DNA of 31,771 nt, from assembly GCA_000277445.1 (NCBI GenBank), contig AJWJ01000263.1:1-31771 (forward strand). Reading direction: 5' to 3'. Below, piece after piece: positions 23,126-31,771 of this stretch. The position numbers and the translations under genes are program-made. This DNA is from Polysphondylium violaceum (lineage: Eukaryota > Evosea > Eumycetozoa > Dictyosteliales > Dictyosteliaceae). Under the pieces are notes generated by a model, which had not been told where the DNA came from, made no database searches, and saw only the letters and a list, made by a program, of their open reading frames with translations. Within the stretch, counting starts at the first letter, position 1; every line of letters begins with the position of its first letter.

Positions 23126-24370
23126 TAACTGATTAAACTCTAATGTATTAATATTATCATGTAGTGAAGAAATAGGAGGTGTAGTCGAATTATTCCAATT
23201 ATCAGTGAAATCTAATAAATAGTTTTCTTCATTAATCATTTGTTGTGTTGATTTAGGGTGCTGTTGTTGTTGTTGTTGTTGCTGTTGTTGTTGATGATGA
23301 TGATTATGATGTTCTTGTTCAGATTGTGTAGCAGTAGGAGGTGAAGAGGTTGTAGTAAAAAAGTCTATCTCTGGAGATGTTGGAAAGAATAAATTAAAAT
23401 TAAGATTACTATTACTATTACTATTATTCAATGTAGATGGTGCAGTTGTCGTTGTTGTTGTTGTAGTTGTAGTTTTCTTTTTCTTGAATAAATTAAATAC
23501 AGATGAAGAGATAGATGGTATTAAAAATGAAGAAGATGCATCTCTTTTAACAGTTATGCTACCATTATTACTATTATTGTTACTATTTGTTGTTGTTGTT
23601 GATTTATTATTATACTCATTGGTACTATGTTGTTGTTTATCTATATTATTTAATTTAGAGTATGAAGGAGGAGATAAAGAATCAACATTTATAGATGAAG
23701 TGTTGTCAGAAGACTCTTTGGTTAAATAGTGTACAAGAATAGGCCAATCTTGGACAATAAACTTATCGTAGGAAGTAAACGATGTATCTGTATTACTAGC
23801 AACATCAACAACAATAGATTCATTGCATTCCTTCTTGATCAACTTGTATTCATACTTTCTCCAAAAAATGCCTTGATCACAAACACCATCAAACGCTTGT
23901 CGACGAATAACATGTGCGCCGATATCCTTCTTATGTGTTTTCAACTTGTATTGACCCCTGTCATCGATGATAATCATTCGTACTTTTAATTTAGTCTTTA
24001 TCCATTTGATGCCATCGTTTGAGTAATAGTCTTTGGCAGTCTTGTCAAACAAATACAAGAAACCCTGTACTCGAAAACCAGAACTACTGCCGTTATTGTT
24101 GCTGTTACTCCCAACACTGCCGCCACTATTACTTTTACTCGAATTTCTCACCAAGAGTGCTTTGGTTGGTGAGGGACTGTGTTTAGAGGTGAATTGGTTG
24201 GATGGCAATACAAGTATTCTATGAAACAGAGGGAAAAGACTCGATCTAATCTCTTTGTCAATCAACAGACTATCAATGCCATCGATATTAATCTGAGCAT
24301 TATTACTATTACTACTGTTGTTGTCTAAAACATATTCTGCAATTTCTTTGATATCTATAGTATGGTCCAT
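21867..24370 (-). CDS. CAMTA-like (CG-1, IPT/TIG) protein with leucine-rich repeats
   Basis: Exons on the minus strand, 24370-22332 and 22260-21867 (71-nt GTATGT...TTAG intron, phase 2), encode about 810 residues. The N-terminal part (about 40-220) aligns with the CG-1 DNA-binding domain of calmodulin-binding transcription activators: LYLFDKTAKDYYSNDGIKW (CAMTA: FMFDRKVLRYFRKDGHNW), IFWRKYEYKLI (FQRRSYWLL) and ILVHYL (VFVHYL). A low-complexity middle (N, Q, T, S) leads to a segment at about 553-632 that follows the CAMTA IPT/TIG pattern: LVSGFDCF, FDNGIEVLALPI, SVLEFISP, FHIICKQNAV. Instead of ankyrin repeats and IQ motifs the protein ends in at least four leucine-rich repeats (YLDLSNNAIT, TLYLSNNLLT, DLDLSCNKI, ILNLRDN), the splice joining two of them exactly. 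Probably a nuclear regulator; calcium or calmodulin input is not supported by the sequence. Confidence 0.7.
23089..23124. repeat. ATT/AAT repeat encoding poly-Asn
   Basis: A run of ATT units on the plus strand, read on the minus strand as AAT, gives a poly-Asn stretch in the linker of the CAMTA-like protein. A neighbouring CAG/CAA-type run at about 23262-23294 encodes poly-Gln. Confidence 0.9.
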
Positions 24371-24456
24371 CTCACTTTATATCGCTCATTTCCAAGGCCA
24401 TGAACGAGTGTGGGTGATTGTGTGTATGAAAATAATGGGTTGATGATGTAAGAGAT

Positions 24457-24469
24457 GGGTGGGCGGTGT
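24457..24469 (+). promoter_or_regulatory. G-box-like element
   Basis: GGGTGGGCGGTGT, about 90-100 bases upstream of the CAMTA-like start codon, resembles the G/T-rich G-box elements bound by Dictyostelium GBF. Similarity judged by eye; the match may be fortuitous. Confidence 0.3.
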
Positions 24470-24835
24470 AAGTGTCTTGGGAATTCAAGAAAAATTGGGT
24501 GAGAGTCATTAAAAAATCTAAAACTTTTTTTTTTTTTTTAATTTTTGTCTTTTTTCATAATAATGGACAGAGTGTGGTGATTGCCCTTGAGTCGGAAAGT
24601 CCGGACAACCAAACAAATATGGTTAAAATAAAGTAATTGGAAGAAATATAGAGAAAATAAATAAATTCATAAATATCTAGTTATTCTCACACACGATTGA
24701 TTTTCTAATCATTCATAAAATATTGTAAATCCCGTGATTTCATAGGTGACCCTCAAACCAGTTTCATAAATCTCCTCGGAATTTGAATTGATCAATTCGT
24801 GTGTGCTCTGAAATATGGGCTGAGGCTTTAGAAAA

Positions 24836-24866
24836 ACACACACACAAACACACTCACACACACACA
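24836..24866 (+). repeat. CA-rich repeat
   Basis: A run of CACACA units with two interruptions. CA-rich elements are known in Dictyostelium developmental promoters, but here this is only a composition observation. Confidence 0.6.
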
Positions 24867-25333
24867 ATCATTGTAATTTTTATCACAAACACACACAAAA
24901 AAACTCTAGATATTTTCATATAATTTGTGTTTGGGCATAGTTGTAGTCTATAGATTGGATTCAACCATTGATCAACAAATCTGATTGGATATTTATGTTT
25001 GCACCACAATTTTGTTTTCGAATTCGAAATTTTTTTCAAAAAATTGAAAAATCTTAAAAATATAAATTAAAAAAAATAAAGAAAAAAAAAACAATGTTTG
25101 CAGGGCAAAAAAAGTAAAAATCGTAACCATCATATCATATCTTTGATCCATACACTTTATTCAACAGTTTTATTTTTTTTGTATGACACAAACTGATTTT
25201 TATTTTTTTTTATTATTTTGAAACCTTGGAACCATCACAGCCTATCTGTTTGGTTCACAACAGTAGTAGTATTCTATAATTACATTGGGCCTCATTGATC
25301 AACAACAACAACACCCAACAATAGAGGTGTGTC

Positions 25334-25341
25334 TATAAATA
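25334..25341 (+). promoter_or_regulatory. Candidate TATA box
   Basis: TATAAATA in the gap before the LRR gene, about 1.9 kb from its start codon. It could serve a long spliced leader or be chance. Confidence 0.2.
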
Positions 25342-25425
25342 CCTTGATAGAATTAGTATAAAGTATAAAGAGTACCTATTTTAATCGCCTTGTTTGTGTG
25401 TTTTTATCCCTTTTTCAAAATAGAA

Positions 25426-25439
25426 CCAGATCGATCTGG
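25426..25439. promoter_or_regulatory. 14-bp palindrome CCAGATCGATCTGG
   Basis: Perfect inverted repeat with 50% or more G+C in DNA that is otherwise strongly A/T. It stands out as a possible dimeric factor site. Confidence 0.4.
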
Positions 25440-25924
25440 ACCCACTTTGATTCTATATATCTCAATTTACCCTTTTTTTTTAAAAAAAATTTTCATTTGT
25501 ATTGTGTGATTGTTGTGTGTGTATGTGGGATTGTTTTTTTTTTAGGTGTGTGATTGTGATTATCGATCTCTTGATACTGGATGATTGGAGAACAGAGTGT
25601 GGTAATTGGCGTGATTTTAACATTATTATTATTTATTAATTTGTATGTGTTTTGTTGGTTGTTTGTTTGGGTTAATGTAATTGTCTATGTGTGATTGTTT
25701 TATATCTCACTTATGTACAAAATACAGACATCAAACAACAATAACAACAACTCACACACTCTTTCACCAACAACCAAATCAAATCAATTATTTTAATTAA
25801 TAGAAAAAAACAAAAAGACACATACACAGACACATCCTACTCTTTTTCATTCATCATTTTCAATTTAAAATATACACACATTCACACTCACACACTTTGA
25901 CAAGATCAATATTTAATTAATTCA

Positions 25925-25950
25925 ATACGACGTCGTATACGAGATATCTC
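25925..25950. promoter_or_regulatory. Adjacent palindromes, 14 bp and 10 bp
   Basis: ATACGACGTCGTAT (25925-25938) has an ACGT core like bZIP sites and is followed two bases later by GAGATATCTC (25941-25950). Both are perfect. They lie 1.3 kb before the LRR gene start codon. Confidence 0.45.
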
Positions 25951-26908
25951 TTTTCAATCGGGACTTATCAACTTTACAAGATACAATTAATTGTTGTCTC
26001 AATCAAAATCACACCAAAATAGGAATAGTGTGCTCTTTATATCTTGGATTTATATCAGTTTTAAAACGTGTTACGAGTTGTACCTCTTGTCATCATCATA
26101 ATTTAATTATTATCTCAATTTTATATATAAATTTAATCATCATCATCATCACAATAATAATCCCAACCAAACAAAATAGCATATAAATACCAATTGGAAA
26201 AATATTACCAAGAGTAATATAATTATTCAATAACAATATTGTATATATATTTACCATTCTACACATTATTATAGTAATTTTTGATAGAAATATTTAAACA
26301 AGGAGTCATATGTTGTAATTGGTCATCATAAAAGTGTGTGTATGTGTTTTGAGTATTTTATTTTTATTTTCAAGTAAACACATCACCATTCAAGATATAC
26401 AAAGAGAGAGGAAATTTTCTTTCTTTTATTTATTTATTTATTTATTTGTATGTATAGATTGGATTACCTTTTTTTTCATTTCTTTCTTTTAAAGGAAGGT
26501 CTTGTTTATATTTGGATAAAACACAAAGAGTGGTGTATGTTTTTAACTGATAATGATTTCCCTTTTTTAATCACAAATTTACACATCTATCAACAATCTT
26601 TATTTTTTTTTAAAAAAAGCACGATCATTTGTATTTCAAACCTTAACCATCACATCCACACATACCACCATCACAATCACCACTTGAATATTCCCTTTTT
26701 TATTTAATTTTGTATATATTTATCAATTGTACTCACTCACCACTTTGGTTTCACCCACAACCACACACAATATTTAACCCACCCACACCCCATCCTCACA
26801 CACACTATCAAACCATACATAAATCTTACTCTGTTCTGTATATAATTATAATTATTTTCCTTACTCTCCTTCCCACCATGGGAATAATTAATTTTAAATA
26901 TCCAATAT

Positions 26909-26934
26909 AAAAAAAAAAAAAAAAAAAAAAAAAA
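26909..26934 (+). repeat. A26 homopolymer
   Basis: Uninterrupted run of 26 A in the leader or promoter of the LRR gene; common in dictyostelid intergenic DNA. Confidence 0.95.
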
Positions 26935-27254
26935 TTAAATCCATCCTCATCCATATATATAATTATAATTATAAACCTGAATAATCACCAGTTATCAAAC
27001 AATCAAATCGTATCGTATCTCTATTATTATACAACCCACATCCAAATAATTAAAATTATTTATTTGTTTGCTTCATCCCACCACTCTATTGTTTTTAAAT
27101 TTTATTAAATTCTCTATTATTATAATTATTTTTAAATTAACACTATTATTTAATATTTAGAAATTAAGTTGTGTTTCTAGTTTTACAACTTTTTTCGATT
27201 TTTTCCAGTCTTATAAATAGTTTTTTTTATAGTTTATAACACACATACATCAAA

Positions 27255-29780
27255 ATGGATTATCTTATGTTTAAAATAAGGTATTGGAAGAGAAAAAGCC
27301 TAACTTGCAAAAAAAAGAAAAACAATACAGAAGAGAGAGAACTCTCATTTCAAAGTAAAAATTATAAAAGAAGTATGCCAATTAGTTCAACTTCACGATT
27401 TAGAAAACATAGTATATCAAATAATAATAGTAATAATAATAATAATAATAAAACAACAACAACAACAACAACAACAAGTACTACTTCAACGAATTTTAAT
27501 AGTTTACCAGTGGTTGAAATTAATAATATAGATTCAATATTAAATAAATCAAACTCTTCATCATCATTATCAAATTTCTCTATACCAAAAATACAAATAC
27601 CAATAGAAACGGATCAAAATAATAATAATAATAATAATAATAATAGTAATAATAATAATGGTAATAAATCACCGAGAACAATACCAAAATTAAATTTATT
27701 AAAAATTAATAATAGTAATAATAATATAAATAATAGTAGTAATAATTTAAATAATAGTAATAATAGTAATGAGCAAGAACAATCACCGAGATATTTAGGA
27801 TTAAAAATATTATTTTCAACAAGTCCAAGACCAGTAACACCTAGAAATCATAGCCCAAGAAATAGTAACAATAGTCAAAGCCAAAATCAAATAATTTATA
27901 ATTTACAACATTTACCTCAACATTTATTAGAAGATATCTTCTATTATGTTTTAGATTCAATTTTACCATCACTTTTATATACAGATCTATGTACAGTGTC
28001 AAAATCAATTACAAAGGTAATTGAAAATATGAAAGGATTTGTATTAATTATTGGTATCAATGAATCTCAATCAAAACTTGCCATTCAATGGTATCAAAAG
28101 CATTTTCGTCAAGTTTACAAAATTAAATTTGTAAATCAATTTTTTAGTAATCAAGAGTTATCCAGACAATTTTTAGATGTATATAGATCTATCGAACACG
28201 ATCCATCATTGGATCTTTCAGATAATTTTATCAATAGTGATCTATTGAATGCCATAGCAGAGAAATTAAAAATCAACAGAATAATGACTTATTTAAATTT
28301 ATCAAGAACTACATTTAATTTAAGTCAAATTCAACAACAATTGGAGAACCAAAATAATAATCAACAGCAACAACAACAACAACAAATTATAAATATAAAT
28401 AATATTAAAGAACCAATCGAAGAGAGTATAATTCAACAAAAAGATATAGATTATCTTTTAAAATCTTTATCTTTAAACAGTTCATTGGAAGTTTTGGAAA
28501 TGAATTCTTGTATACTTTCAAACAAATTACAAACATTACCATTGATTCCCGATTCTATAAACAATACCAGTAGTGGTTCACTTTATTATTTGGATTTGGG
28601 CGGTATGAATTTAAGATTGGCAGTTGCAATTAAATTAGCAGAGGTGTTAAAGAGCAACTCTACTATAACCACTCTTATCTACAATAATAATTCAGAGGGT
28701 TTAGATCATATTTTCAAATCAATCACTGCCAATACAACACTAAGTAACTTGAATTTCTCTGAATGTAGTGCCTTTGTGAGCTATGAAAACATTGAAGCCT
28801 TTCAAATAATGATTCGTACCAATCCAGTCATCAAGTATTTGGATATCAGTAAGAATCTTTTTGCCGATCAAAACAATAGTGTCTCCTGTATATTTAGTGC
28901 ATTTACAGCCAACAAAGGTATTACATACCTCAATCTATCTAGTTTGTCCTCTACTGTAAATAACCAAGCCATCAACATATTTCCATATCTCTATCAAATC
29001 TATTCAACAAACAAAAATATCAAATCACTAATCATACCAAACAACTATTTCCCCGAGCCAACCGTTTACTGCTCCACAGACTTTTTATCGATTGGCAATG
29101 TTATCACAAATTTAGATTTGGCCAACTTGCGTCTTGGTGACACTAAATTTATTCCAATTATAAACTCTCTTACCAAATATCAGAAATCAAATATCATTAA
29201 ATTGAATCTCTCTATCAATCGTCTTAGAAAACAATCTGCCATAGAGATTGCCAAATATTTGGAAAAAAATGATACTCTAGAGGAACTAAATCTTGGTTTC
29301 AATTTCCTTCGTGAGGGTGTATCATTGATTTGCAATAGTTTGATAGAAAATAACAATACTGTCCTCAAGAGTCTCAAACTCTTTGCCACACAAATCCGTA
29401 ACAAAGAGGCCAAATCCATTGCCAAGCTACTATCGGTCAACAAATCAATTCAAGAACTTGATATTGGTCTCAACATAGCCATTGATCCAATTCTCCATTC
29501 TCTTGAAAGCAATCAATCACTCACCACCCTCCACGTATGCTTTAGTTCTCTCAAGGCACCATTTCTCCGTCTACTTCAAAAGAATAACAACATTACAAAC
29601 ATTGATGTTTCCAACTCTTCTTTTTCAACTTGGAAATCAACCAATCTTGTCAATCTTTTGATTAAAAACAAAACCATTTCAAAAATTAATTTCTCGACTG
29701 AAGATGGTCCAAATATTTTCTCTAAAAACTCAAAAATGAAGATACGTGTTTTCCCGAGTAAATTGTATCATTTTAAATAA
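27255..29780 (+). CDS. RNI-type leucine-rich repeat protein, F-box-like segment
   Basis: Single-exon model of 841 residues. The first 210 residues are basic and then Asn, Thr and Ser-rich with several SPR motifs (SPRTIPK, SPRYLG, SPRNS). Residues about 216-260 (LPQHLLEDIFYYVLDS, then LCTVSKSITKVIE) look like an F-box, which would link the protein to an SCF ubiquitin ligase; this match is weak. From about 310 to 830 there are many ribonuclease-inhibitor-like LRRs, such as YLDLGGMNLRLAVAIKLAEVL, LNLSINRLRKQSAIEIAKYL and ELNLGFNFLREGVSLI style units (each an LxxLxL strand plus helix). The start at 27255 is the first ATG of the frame; a later ATG at 27375 (MPISSTSRF) is possible because the first 40 residues are unusually Lys-rich. 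Target unknown. Confidence 0.8.
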   Translation: MDYLMFKIRYWKRKSLTCKKKKNNTEERELSFQSKNYKRSMPISSTSRFRKHSISNNNSNNNNNNKTTTTTTTTSTTSTNFNSLPVVEINNIDSILNKSNSSSSLSNFSIPKIQIPIETDQNNNNNNNNNSNNNNGNKSPRTIPKLNLLKINNSNNNINNSSNNLNNSNNSNEQEQSPRYLGLKILFSTSPRPVTPRNHSPRNSNNSQSQNQIIYNLQHLPQHLLEDIFYYVLDSILPSLLYTDLCTVSKSITKVIENMKGFVLIIGINESQSKLAIQWYQKHFRQVYKIKFVNQFFSNQELSRQFLDVYRSIEHDPSLDLSDNFINSDLLNAIAEKLKINRIMTYLNLSRTTFNLSQIQQQLENQNNNQQQQQQQQIININNIKEPIEESIIQQKDIDYLLKSLSLNSSLEVLEMNSCILSNKLQTLPLIPDSINNTSSGSLYYLDLGGMNLRLAVAIKLAEVLKSNSTITTLIYNNNSEGLDHIFKSITANTTLSNLNFSECSAFVSYENIEAFQIMIRTNPVIKYLDISKNLFADQNNSVSCIFSAFTANKGITYLNLSSLSSTVNNQAINIFPYLYQIYSTNKNIKSLIIPNNYFPEPTVYCSTDFLSIGNVITNLDLANLRLGDTKFIPIINSLTKYQKSNIIKLNLSINRLRKQSAIEIAKYLEKNDTLEELNLGFNFLREGVSLICNSLIENNNTVLKSLKLFATQIRNKEAKSIAKLLSVNKSIQELDIGLNIAIDPILHSLESNQSLTTLHVCFSSLKAPFLRLLQKNNNITNIDVSNSSFSTWKSTNLVNLLIKNKTISKINFSTEDGPNIFSKNSKMKIRVFPSKLYHFK

Positions 29781-30077
29781 TAATAAATCCTTTTTTTTTT
29801 TTAATTATCTTTTTATCTCGTGTACCTATGTTAGCTCAAATAGTCTTGGGTTTTTTATAAAAGTTAGTGATTGAATATTTGTCTCAAGATGTGCATAGCT
29901 GAATACTATTATTCTTCGACACATATGTTGTTCAACTATGGATGTATCACAAATATATAGGCTTTCTATAAATAAACTAACAAAATGAATAAACTCTTTT
30001 ATTCTAAAAACAGTGTGGATTGTATTAACATTTATCTTATATTACTTTACTTTATTGTGGTGTTTTTAAACTATTAT
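29781..30077. other. Convergent 3' region of LRR gene and VPS29
   Basis: The 297 bases between the two stop codons hold T and A runs suited to 3'-end formation for both genes. Nothing else is seen. Confidence 0.6.
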
Positions 30078-31061
30078 TTATTGTTTAGTGTGACCAACTT
30101 TCTCAACTTTAACAGCACCATCTACTAATTTATAGATATACACTGTAATATTGTTACCTTGAACGTCCATTAAAACAAATGATGGGATAACATCACTAAA
30201 TAAATAGATAGATATTAAATTATATATGTTAGTAAAATGATGAGTATAAAAGCATTATAAAGAGTGACACATACTTTGTAATATTTGAAAAAGAACCAGT
30301 AGCAGAACCTGGATTGACAAATAATTTACCATTTGATTCATATACATCTAAAGCATGAGTGTGACCAGTGATTAAAACATCAACATCCAATTGTCTTTGT
30401 AAAGCAGCCAAAGATACTTTATCTCCCCAAGGGACAACTTGATGTCCATGACAAAGACCAAATTTAAATTGACCAATTGTAACTACTTTAGTATCTGGAT
30501 ATGATGCATTCTATCATGATTTGATGATGAATTATTATTAGTAATTGCTATATAACAAATAGTGATACGCTCACTATGATCACATCTCTTGTTGATTGTA
30601 CTTACTTCATCTAAATCACCTTTGACAATATGAACATCACTAGTCAAAAATTTGAAATAATCATGAATTTCTTTAGATACTAAATTACCAGTGCAAAGGA
30701 TATGTTGAATCTTTTCTGGTACCTATTATTAAAATAATATATAAAGTTAGATTCACTAATCATCATAATCAAAATCATAATCTTTAATATTAACATCAAT
30801 ATCAATATCAACTCAACTCAACCCATTGATTATTCTACTGCTGATACTATTGATTATATAGCCATTTTGATTGCTGTATAGAAAGTGTGTATATCAACAA
30901 CAACACAAAACACTTACTAAAAGCTTTTTAAACTCTGGTGGGATACCATGAGATCTGTGTGGAACGTGTACATCACCTAATACAATAATAAACTAGAAAA
31001 AAAGATCTATTAGTTTACATATCTAGTTTAATCTGTTAGATAATCGTTTATTATTTACCAT
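30078..31061 (-). CDS. VPS29: VPS29, retromer subunit
   Basis: Five exons on the minus strand: 31061-31059, 30992-30918, 30722-30606, 30510-30275 and 30195-30078; introns of 66, 195, 95 and 79 nt. The product is 182 residues, the same length as human VPS29, and is alignable throughout: [79 protein letters not shown] and [15 protein letters not shown]29 has a metallophosphoesterase fold (the D, H, N and GHTH positions are present) but acts as a scaffold. With VPS35 and VPS26 it forms the retromer core that recycles cargo from endosomes. The first coding exon is the ATG alone, so the second codon comes from the next exon. The orthology is certain; exon edges rest on splice consensus and phase. 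Confidence 0.95.
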
Positions 31062-31322
31062 TTTAAGAGTATATATTAAACTTTTAAAAAAAAGACTAAA
31101 AAAATATCAGTGCAAAGTCAAAAAAAAAAAAAAAAAAAAAAAGAAAAAGTTGAAAAATTTTTTGAAAAGGCTTTGTTATCTTTTTAAATTTCAGGGCGAT
31201 ATATTCAGATATAGATTAAAAAAAACTTCACACTTGAATGATGATAACTTAATACTTTTAGTTAAGCTTGGTGGTCTTTCTTTAAATAGTTAAAGATAAA
31301 AACTTTTGTTGAAATAATAATC

Positions 31323-31397
<75 letters not shown>
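31323..31397 (+). repeat. AAT microsatellite, non-coding
   Basis: About 25 perfect AAT units in intergenic DNA upstream of VPS29. Confidence 0.95.
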
Positions 31398-31399
<2 letters not shown>

Positions 31400-31470
31400 T
31401 GTTCAAATAAAAATAATAATACTTTTAAACTTATTATTTTTATTTGGAGGAAAATAAGGATTGTTTAATG

Positions 31471-31516
31471 AATTGAATGCTTATATAATAATAATATACT
31501 ATATAGGCATTCAATT
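31471..31516. repeat. 46-base hairpin with 17-pair stem
   Basis: AATTGAATGC pairs with GCATTCAATT; a T-G wobble and then TATATA with TATATA extend the stem; the loop is 12 bases. It lies in non-coding DNA. Confidence 0.6.
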
Positions 31517-31771
31517 TATCCAACAGTCACTATTTTTTAAATTATTTAGCGGACAGAGAACAGTTCAGAAATTTTAAAAACAAAAATCAGTTATATATTA
31601 TATATTTTAAAACATAAGTTTTATTTTATTTTATACAAATATGATGATTACATTATTAAAAAAAGGATAAAATCAACAATTTTCAATGAATACAATATCA
31701 ATGAGGGCTTTTTTTTAAATAATAAATAAATATTGTTGTGTAAATGATTTAGAAGCATTTTCTGTGAACAA

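Larger units (their letters stand above)
24371..27254. promoter_or_regulatory. 2.9-kb divergent regulatory region between two LRR genes
   Basis: No gene is seen in 2.9 kb between the divergent CAMTA-like (-) and RNI-type LRR (+) genes. That is long for a dictyostelid and suggests elaborate control. Contents: a G-rich element at 24457-24469; a less AT-rich patch with GTCCGGAC at 24599-24606; CA-rich repeats at about 24836-24866; a TATAAATA at 25334-25341; perfect palindromes at 25426-25439, 25925-25938 and 25941-25950; many CACACA blocks between 25740 and 26830; and an A26 run at 26909-26934. ORFs in 26450-26910 are short and of low complexity. Confidence 0.6.
31062..31771. other. Upstream of VPS29; no further gene seen
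   Basis: These 710 bases should contain the VPS29 promoter (A and T runs at about 31080-31150) and then repeats: the AAT array and the hairpin listed separately. No ORF of interest reaches the window edge. Confidence 0.6.

Noticed and set aside
24568-24830. RNase P RNA gene
   Set aside because: Only one conserved block (GGAAAGTCC) is evident; the remaining conserved regions and the overall fold cannot be seen.
26450-26910. Two short ORFs before the LRR gene
   Set aside because: They read His, Ile and Phe from simple sequence and lie in the leader/promoter; no homology pattern.

Overview
The window reads as nuclear DNA of a dictyostelid social amoeba. Intergenic DNA is extremely AT-rich with long A and T runs. 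Introns are short (mostly 46-113 nt), AT-rich and start GTATGT, GTAAGT or GTAAAT. Proteins carry Asn, Gln and Thr homopolymers from triplet repeats, and one gene belongs to the tiny-macrocysts (TmcB/C) membrane family. Coding GC looks somewhat higher than in Dictyostelium discoideum, which would suit a group 1 or 2 dictyostelid (Cavenderia, Heterostelium or a relative), but I cannot fix the species. I see no tRNA, rRNA, transposon, viral remnant or CRISPR array.

Layout: (1) 88-1473 +, a mitochondrial RF2-type release factor in two exons. (2) 1474-3761, a long AT-rich gap that probably holds the promoter and 5' leader of the next gene. (3) 3762-8097 +, a 12-TM TmcB/C-like protein in three exons. 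(4) 8569-9607 -, an RTA1-family 7-TM protein in three exons. (5) 10834-16072 -, SKI3/TTC37, about 1700 residues in three exons. (6) 16400-19475 +, divergent from SKI3, a UBR-box protein in four exons; its zinc finger appears only when a 66-nt internal exon is included. (7) 19569-21480 -, a GUP1-type MBOAT acyltransferase in three exons. (8) 21867-24370 -, a CAMTA-like protein (CG-1 plus IPT/TIG) that ends in leucine-rich repeats. (9) 24371-27254, a 2.9-kb gap with palindromes, CA/GT-rich blocks and a G-box-like element. (10) 27255-29780 +, an RNI-type LRR protein with an F-box-like segment. (11) 30078-31061 -, complete VPS29 in five exons, the first coding exon being only the ATG.

The genes do not form a pathway. 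They are a typical dense eukaryotic mix: organellar translation, membrane proteins, cytosolic RNA decay, ubiquitin signalling, lipid acylation, transcription and retromer sorting. The most notable are the CAMTA-like protein with leucine-rich repeats in place of ankyrin/IQ repeats, and the UBR-box protein that stops before any RING and has lost the usual substrate-binding aspartates. Exon joins were inferred by eye from splice-site sequence, phase and family conservation; none is backed by transcript data.
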